From ZC4RG30 sp039932715 (GTDB lineage Bacteria > Pseudomonadota > Gammaproteobacteria > Steroidobacterales > Steroidobacteraceae): a stretch of DNA of 64,000 bases. The DNA lies in the NCBI GenBank assembly GCA_039932715.1, contig JBDTPN010000001.1, positions 149,959 to 213,958 of the forward strand. The letters are read 5' to 3'. Below are positions 58,890-64,000 of this stretch, piece after piece. The position numbers and the translations under genes are program-made. How positions within the stretch are numbered: the stretch's first letter is position 1; every line of letters begins with the position of its first letter. A model generated the notes under the pieces. That model saw only the letters and a list, made by a program, of their open reading frames with translations. It ran no database searches and was not told the origin of the DNA.

Positions 58890-60251
58890 CTACACCAGTT
58901 TCTGTATCTTCTGCTTGCGCCAGTACAGTCGGTAGAACGTCGCCTGGAATATCAACATCGCAACGAAGGTGATCGGGTAGGCCATCCACACGCCGTTGGT
59001 GCCGTATTGGCGGCTGAGGAAGTACGCCGAAGGCACTTCCACCAGGACGATGGCGCTTATCGAAAGTAGGGTGGGGACTATCACCGTGCCGCTGGAACGC
59101 ATCACGCCTGAGGTCACCGCCGCTGCGCCGAAGATCAGCGTGCTCCACAACACTATGTGCAGCAGGTTCATTGCGATCTCGGTGGTCATCACGTCCTTGG
59201 TGAACAAGCCGATGACCGAGCGGGCGAAAATGTACATCAGCAGCAGCAGGGTGCCGGTGATGGCGAAGTTGATCATGATGCCGGCACGTGTAATCGACCC
59301 CAGCTTTTCCGTGTGGCCGGCGCCAATAGCCTGTGCGCCCAATATGGATGCGGCTATGGCGATGGACATGGCGGGGAACTGCACGTAACCCAGCACCTGG
59401 TTGCCGACCCCGTAGGCAGCAGTGGCATGCGAGCCGAACCCGTTGACCATGGAAAGCAGCGCGACTTCCGCCAGGGACATGACCACCATCTGCATTGCGG
59501 TGGGAATGCCGATGCGCAGCACCGACTTGAGGATGGCGCCGTCGATACGGAAATGCCGCGCAAATTCGGCGCTGGGCGCCAGCACGTGGCCCTTGCGGTA
59601 CATGTAGAAGCACAGCCAGACCAGCGTGGTGCTGAACGCGACGACGGCACCGATCGCGGCGCTGGTGACACCGAATTGTGGCAGGCCCCACCAGCCCTTG
59701 ATGAGCATGGGTGTGACAATGAGGCCGACAATGGTGGACACGATCAACGCATACAGTGGCGTGACCGTATCGCCCACGCCGCGCATGATGGACGTGAGCA
59801 GCATGAACACGAAAAACCCGGGCATGGCATAGAGCATCACGCGCGAATAGGCCGTGGCCTCCTGCAGGATGTCGGGCGGCGTGTTGAGTTTGCCCAGCAG
59901 CAGGTGCGCGAAGGTGCCACCAAACAGTGCAACCGCCAGGCCGCCGATTACACCCACTGTCAACGTGGTGCCGGCAATCGCGCGCACGCGCTCCGGCTGC
60001 TTGGCGCCCCAGGCCTGGCCAATCAGCACCGATGCGCCTGATCCCAGGCCCATCACGAATGAAATCAGGAACAACATCAGCGGAAAGAACGCCGAGGCCG
60101 CAGCCAGCGCCTGAACACCAATCATTTTTCCCAGGAATATGTTGTTGAGCGTGCCAGAGAGGGACTGCAGGATGTTGGCCAGCATCATGGGGACAAGGAA
60201 CATCAGGAATGTCTTCCACATGGGCTGATGCATATTTATTGCCGGTCGCAT
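58890..60251 (-). CDS. MATE-family multidrug/toxin efflux transporter
   Basis: The 453-residue inner-membrane protein has 12 helices and MatE repeats: LVPMMLANILQSLSGTLNNIFLGKM, SVLIGQAWGAKQPERV and GIPTAMQMVVMSLAEVALLSMVNGFGS. It exports cationic compounds in exchange for Na+ or H+. AAGGAG lies 9 bases before the ATG of MRPAINMHQ; a later ATG (MHQPMW) is also possible. It is divergent from the CNNM/CorC gene. Confidence 0.92.
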   Translation of the reverse strand: MRPAINMHQPMWKTFLMFLVPMMLANILQSLSGTLNNIFLGKMIGVQALAAASAFFPLMLFLISFVMGLGSGASVLIGQAWGAKQPERVRAIAGTTLTVGVIGGLAVALFGGTFAHLLLGKLNTPPDILQEATAYSRVMLYAMPGFFVFMLLTSIMRGVGDTVTPLYALIVSTIVGLIVTPMLIKGWWGLPQFGVTSAAIGAVVAFSTTLVWLCFYMYRKGHVLAPSAEFARHFRIDGAILKSVLRIGIPTAMQMVVMSLAEVALLSMVNGFGSHATAAYGVGNQVLGYVQFPAMSIAIAASILGAQAIGAGHTEKLGSITRAGIMINFAITGTLLLLMYIFARSVIGLFTKDVMTTEIAMNLLHIVLWSTLIFGAAAVTSGVMRSSGTVIVPTLLSISAIVLVEVPSAYFLSRQYGTNGVWMAYPITFVAMLIFQATFYRLYWRKQKIQKLV

Positions 60252-60329
60252 GCTCTGGGGGCTCCTTTTGCGCGGTATGATGCCAGTTCTAGTAACCCGG
60301 CGTGGCCCAGGATTCGGCCTCGAAACAAC

Positions 60330-61631
60330 ATGCACCAAGCCGCGGTCATCCTCGGCCTGATTATTCTGAACGGTTTGTTTGCGTCGGCAGAGCTGGCGCT
60401 GGTGCAGGCGCGCAAGCCGCGCCTGAAAGCGCTCGCCGAAAAAGGCAACCCCGGCGCGCGCGTGGCACTCAAGCTGCTTGAACACCCGACGCGGTTGCTG
60501 TCTTCCGCTCAGTTCGGCATCACGCTGGTAAGCGTGCTCACCGGCGTATACAGCGGCGCAGCATTTTCCGATCAGGTCGGTAACTGGATTGCGCAGTTTC
60601 CGCTGCTGGCCCCCTATGCGCGCGAGCTTGCGTATGGCGCCATTGTCGTGGTGATGACCTATTTTTCATTGGTCCTGGGCGAACTGGTGCCCAAGCGCAT
60701 GGCCATGGCGCATGCCGACCGCTGGGCCACGCTGGTCGCCATTCCCGTACAGTTCATCGCGGTGATTGGTGCGCCGATCGTGTGGCTGCTCCAGAAGTCC
60801 ACCGATGCATTGCTTAGCCTGATGCCGACGGGTGGCGGTGCCCAGACCGCTGTGACAGACGACGATGTGCGCGCACTAGCCACCGAGGGAATGCATACCG
60901 GTGCCCTGCATAGGCACGAGGCTGAGATGATCGATTCAGTGCTGCGTCTTGCTGATCGCAACATCGATGCCATCATGGTGCCGCGTGGCGACATCCTCTG
61001 GCTCGATGTGGATGAACCGGTGACCACGCTGTGGGATGAGGCGCGACGCAGCGGGCATGCCCGTTTCCTGCTGTGTCGGGGCGAACTGGAACAATTAATC
61101 GGCGTGATCTCGCTGGCCAACCTGGGTGAAGCACTGCGTCGCGGCAAGATCGATCCGGATCTCGATGTGCAGCAGCCCCTGCACGTGCCGGAAAGCATCT
61201 CCATCTTCAAGCTGCTCGAAACTTTCCGGCGCTCCAGCGTGCACCTGGGTGTTGTTACCAATGAATACGGCGGTATCGAGGGCCTGGTGACGCCCGCCGA
61301 CATACTCAAGGCCATTGCCGGGGAAATGCCGGAGCTGGGCACGCGCGATGCAGCCAACGTGGTGACGCGCGATGACGGCAGCTGGCTCATCGACGGACAC
61401 CTGCCCATTCACGAAGCGGAACGCGCGCTGGCCCGTCGCGACCTCTCACGCGGCGACAACTACAACACCATGGCCGGATTCGTGTTGTGGCATCTCGGCC
61501 GCCTTCCAGTGGCCGGAGAGCGCCTGGCGTGGCGTGACCTCAGCATCGAGGTAGTCGACATGGACGGGCTGGTAATCGACAAGCTGCTGATCACGCCGCG
61601 CAGCTCGCAGGGGTTGAAAGCGGGCGTTTAG
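60330..61631 (+). CDS. CNNM/CorC (HlyC-type) membrane protein with CBS pair
   Basis: The 433-residue protein has the CNNM transmembrane domain (about 1-180; LIILNGLFASAELALVQARK, TYFSLVLGELVPKRMAM), then a CBS pair (about 200-325, with DAIMVPRGDILWLD and SVHLGVVTNEYGGIEGLVTPADILKAIAGEM), and a CorC_HlyC domain (about 335-425). Relatives export Mg2+ or Na+; hemolysin labels are historical. The ATG has no strong SD in its 5' region. It converges on modC with 24 bases between. Confidence 0.9.
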   Translation: MHQAAVILGLIILNGLFASAELALVQARKPRLKALAEKGNPGARVALKLLEHPTRLLSSAQFGITLVSVLTGVYSGAAFSDQVGNWIAQFPLLAPYARELAYGAIVVVMTYFSLVLGELVPKRMAMAHADRWATLVAIPVQFIAVIGAPIVWLLQKSTDALLSLMPTGGGAQTAVTDDDVRALATEGMHTGALHRHEAEMIDSVLRLADRNIDAIMVPRGDILWLDVDEPVTTLWDEARRSGHARFLLCRGELEQLIGVISLANLGEALRRGKIDPDLDVQQPLHVPESISIFKLLETFRRSSVHLGVVTNEYGGIEGLVTPADILKAIAGEMPELGTRDAANVVTRDDGSWLIDGHLPIHEAERALARRDLSRGDNYNTMAGFVLWHLGRLPVAGERLAWRDLSIEVVDMDGLVIDKLLITPRSSQGLKAGV

Positions 61632-61655
61632 CGCGCCTGGTCTATCGGGCCAGTT

Positions 61656-62735
61656 TCAATGTGCCAGCCCGCTGACGGACACGGCCTTGACCAGCACCCA
61701 CACCGGCGTGCCAATGGTGAGCTCCAGCTCGCGCGTGGCTGCGCCGGTGACGCGTGAAAGCAGCGTGACTCCCGCGCATTCGACTTCGACCAGATCGTTG
61801 CCACCGCTGGACGCAATGCCGCGCACCACACCGCGCAGCTGATTACGCACGGAGAGTCCGTGCGGTTCAGTCACTGCAAGGATCAGGTCGCGCGCTAGTA
61901 GCTGCACGCGCAGATCTTGTCCCGGCGATAGCGAGCCGGCCGGCACCCGCAGCAATCCCTGTCCAATCGCCACTTCTGCAAGGCCACTGGCGGCATCCAC
62001 GGACGTGACTCTGCCGTCGATGACGGCGCCCATTGCGTCGGCGCCCACAATTGCCTGCAGGGCCGATGATCGACTCACGCTGCCCAGCTCGCCGGTGGCC
62101 GTGACGCGACCCGCGTCCATCACCACCACATGCGTGGCCAGACGCAGGATTTCATCGAACTGATGGCTGACATAAACCATGGGGATGGCGAAGTGATCGC
62201 GCAGTCGCTCGAGGTAAGGCAGCACTTCTTCGCGACGCGCGGCATCCAGTGACGAAAGCGGCTCGTCCAGCAGCAACAGCCGTGGCTGGGACAGCAGCGC
62301 GCGACCCAGGGCAACGCGCTGCTTTTCGCCGCCTGAAAGCCCGCCGGGACGCCGCGCCAGCAGCGCAGATAGCCCCAGCAACGCGACCACGTCATCGAAC
62401 AGGCCGGCAGTGACAGTGCCCTTAACGCGCCTTGCGCCGTATTCCAGGTTGCCGCGCACCGAGTAGTGCGGAAACAACCGCGCGTCCTGGAACACATAGC
62501 CGACATGACGCTGCTCCGCCCTGCGACGGATATCCGCAGGGGTGTCCAGCCAGCACTCATCATCAAGACACACCTTGCCGGCACCGTCCGCGGTGAGGCC
62601 GGCAATCACGTTGATCAGCGAGGTCTTGCCACAACCTGAGCGACCGAACAGCGCGGTGACACCAGGTGTCGGCGCGTCGAACCTTGCATCGAGCGTGAAG
62701 TCGCCGCGCTGCAACTGGACATTGACGCTGAGCAT
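61656..62735 (-). CDS. modC: molybdate ABC transporter ATP-binding protein ModC
   Basis: The 359-residue protein has the ABC domain (about 1-230) with Walker A GRSGCGKTS, LSGGEKQRVALGRALL and LLLDEPLSSLD. A C-terminal Mop/TOBE-like domain (about 285-355) reads RNQLRGVVRGIASSGGNDLVEVEC and binds molybdate for feedback. The start ATG overlaps the modB stop as TGATG, so the two are coupled. ModC powers molybdate import for molybdoenzymes. Confidence 0.94.
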   Translation of the reverse strand: MLSVNVQLQRGDFTLDARFDAPTPGVTALFGRSGCGKTSLINVIAGLTADGAGKVCLDDECWLDTPADIRRRAEQRHVGYVFQDARLFPHYSVRGNLEYGARRVKGTVTAGLFDDVVALLGLSALLARRPGGLSGGEKQRVALGRALLSQPRLLLLDEPLSSLDAARREEVLPYLERLRDHFAIPMVYVSHQFDEILRLATHVVVMDAGRVTATGELGSVSRSSALQAIVGADAMGAVIDGRVTSVDAASGLAEVAIGQGLLRVPAGSLSPGQDLRVQLLARDLILAVTEPHGLSVRNQLRGVVRGIASSGGNDLVEVECAGVTLLSRVTGAATRELELTIGTPVWVLVKAVSVSGLAH

Positions 62736-63424
62736 CAGCGTCCCAGCCATCGGCGCAGGCCGCGCGCCAGCACTTCGGCGATGAGCAGCCCCGCAAGCCC
62801 CAGCCCCAGTGACAACATTGCCAGGCGCGCTGCCGTGGCATTGCCATCGGGAGTCTGCAACGCCGTATACAGCGCCAGCGGCAAGGTTCGCGTTTCCCCC
62901 GGAATGTTGGAGACAAACGTGATTACCGCACCGAATTCACCCAGTCCTGCGGCGAAAGCAGTCACTGCGCCCGCAAGCACACCAGGCATCATCAGTGGCA
63001 GGGTGACGGTAACAAATCGATCCCAGGGGCCAGCACCAAGTGTGCGCGCGGCGTCTTCAAGTCCGCGATCCACATTTTCCAGCGCAATGCGCATGGATCG
63101 CACCATCAGCGGGAATGACATCACCGCGGTGGCGATTGCGGCACCCAGTGTGGTGAATACCAGTTGCACTCCGAAGTGCCGGTCAAGGAATCCGCCCAGC
63201 GGCCCACGGGTGCCCAGCAGCAGCAACAACAGGTAACCGACCACCACTGGTGGCAATACCAGTGGCAAGTGCACCATGGCGTCGAACAATGTCCGGCCCG
63301 GAAAGCGGCGTCGCGTCAGCAGCCATGCAATGCAGATGGCGGGGACCAGGCTCATGGCCACGCTGCGCGCGGCTACTGCCAGGCTTAACTTAAGCGCGGA
63401 AATTTCCGCTTCGCCCAGGTTCAT
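62735..63424 (-). CDS. modB: molybdate ABC transporter permease ModB
   Basis: The 229-residue permease is the size of E. coli ModB and has about five helices: ALKLSLAVAARSVAMSLVPAICIAWLL, HLPLVLPPVVVGYLLLLLLG and the EAA-type loop LEDAARTLGAGPWDRFVTVTLPLMMPG. I chose the ATG whose product aligns with E. coli ModB end to end; another ATG 21 bases earlier adds MGNLTDF. There is no modA beside it: fbp starts 38 bases away on the other strand. Confidence 0.92.
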   Translation of the reverse strand: MNLGEAEISALKLSLAVAARSVAMSLVPAICIAWLLTRRRFPGRTLFDAMVHLPLVLPPVVVGYLLLLLLGTRGPLGGFLDRHFGVQLVFTTLGAAIATAVMSFPLMVRSMRIALENVDRGLEDAARTLGAGPWDRFVTVTLPLMMPGVLAGAVTAFAAGLGEFGAVITFVSNIPGETRTLPLALYTALQTPDGNATAARLAMLSLGLGLAGLLIAEVLARGLRRWLGR

Positions 63425-63462
63425 GAAGTCGGTCAGGTTGCCCATTGCGGCATAATAAGCCA

Positions 63463-64000
63463 ATGAGCAACCGTCCCATCGTGACCATCCAGTCCCATAT
63501 CCTGCAGCAGCAGGCCAGATTCCCCGAAGCCACCGGCGACCTGTCCTGGATACTCTCGGCCATCTCCATTTCCGCCAAGATGATCGCCGCGCAGGTGCGC
63601 CGCGCACGCCTTGAAGACGTGCTGGGCAGCGCCGGCGCACACAACGTGCAGGGTGAGCAACAGCAGAAACTGGATGTCATCGCCAACGACATCCTGATGC
63701 GCAATCTTGGCGGGCGCGAGGGCGTGGCCGTGGTTGCTTCGGAAGAAAACGAAGAGCCGGTAATCCTGCGCACCGAAAACGATGGCAGCACGCGCTACTG
63801 CGTGATGTTTGATCCGCTGGACGGTTCGTCGAACCTCGACATCTGCGGCTCGGTGGGCACAATATTCAGCATCCTGCGCAAGGACCGGCGCTCGGCGAAA
63901 ATCGAGGATTCCCTGCTGCAGCCCGGCAGTCGCCAGGTCGCAGCTGGCTACGTGATGTATGGATCTTCCACGGTGCTGGTGCTGACGCTGGGCACCGGCG
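63463..64000 (+). CDS. fbp: class I fructose-1,6-bisphosphatase (3' partial)
   Basis: The window ends 179 residues into the reading frame, with no stop. The N-terminal part reads IVTIQSHILQQQARFPEATGDLSW and shows GEQQQKLDVIANDILM, the metal-binding ASEENEE and FDPLDGSSNLD, the FBPase signature. The enzyme hydrolyses fructose-1,6-bisphosphate for gluconeogenesis. No strong SD precedes the ATG, which lies only 17 to 38 bases from the divergent modB start. Confidence 0.94.
   Translation, partial: MSNRPIVTIQSHILQQQARFPEATGDLSWILSAISISAKMIAAQVRRARLEDVLGSAGAHNVQGEQQQKLDVIANDILMRNLGGREGVAVVASEENEEPVILRTENDGSTRYCVMFDPLDGSSNLDICGSVGTIFSILRKDRRSAKIEDSLLQPGSRQVAAGYVMYGSSTVLVLTLGTG

Noticed and set aside
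1..64000. Prophage, IS element, CRISPR or secondary-metabolite cluster
   Set aside because: No integrase, transposase, phage structural gene, cas gene or PKS/NRPS module is visible on either strand.

Overview
The window is high-GC, gene-dense chromosomal DNA from a free-living Gram-negative bacterium. Several features suggest a gammaproteobacterium near the Xanthomonadales, Nevskiales or Steroidobacterales. These are the order asmA-like, mutY, yggX, tRNA-Phe; a CopL-type leader protein before copABCD; many Tat- and Sec-exported proteins; and short exported proteins with TonB-receptor-like motifs. The placement is inferred from gene content, not from a marker phylogeny. There is no prophage, integrase, IS transposase or CRISPR array, and no rRNA. 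One tRNA gene was found.

Layout. 1-7.9 kb: end of a GloVer-repeat surface protein, a MetF-like folate protein, a periplasmic serine hydrolase, a PAS histidine kinase/NarL-type regulator pair, a short AsmA-like protein, mutY, yggX and tRNA-Phe. 7.9-10.7 kb: two exported or anchored unknowns, a TauE/SafE permease and a DUF302 protein. 10.7-17.9 kb: a probable catabolic cluster with a triple SnoaL-like exported protein, SDR, amidohydrolase, AAHS-type permease, and GntR and AraC regulators. 18-20 kb: glutathione peroxidase, GFA protein and quinone-oxidoreductase-like MDR. 20.2-24.3 kb: copL-copA-copB-copC-copD. 24.3-28.6 kb: metallophosphoesterase, PEBP, HslR, DUF4159, YbiI-like zinc finger, peroxiredoxin and a DsbA-fold protein.

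28.6-33.3 kb: a coupled operon of three exported hydrolases (esterase, M3-like zinc peptidase, metallo-beta-lactamase fold), then a Cu/Zn superoxide dismutase lipoprotein. 33.4-36.5 kb: a DHA2 efflux pump, a glycine-rich RRM protein with three small unknown genes behind it, and a DUF1328 membrane protein. 36.7-42.1 kb: OsmC, small exported proteins, a decayed gene, glyoxalase-fold proteins, a periplasmic cyclophilin, MsrA and a DUF4440-like lipoprotein. 42.2-48.8 kb: a PQQ sugar dehydrogenase/cytochrome c fusion, a DUF1800-DUF1501 export pair and a large exported metallo-hydrolase. 48.9-57.2 kb: a CPXCG protein, an isolated TonB C-terminal domain, NDH-2, a geranylgeranyl-reductase-like flavoprotein, an esterase, RibA, an ABC-F ATPase, PCu(A)C, a plug-like mini-protein and a SUI1/YciH protein. 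57.2-64 kb: an OFA-family permease, a MATE exporter, a CNNM/CorC protein, modC-modB without an adjacent modA, and the start of fbp.

Two themes recur. One is metal and oxidant handling: copABCD, PCu(A)C, SodC, GPx, OsmC, MsrA, a peroxiredoxin, YggX and MutY. The other is periplasmic or secreted hydrolysis and oxidation. The least explained parts are the triple-SnoaL catabolic cluster, the RRM-led small-protein cluster and the three-hydrolase operon.
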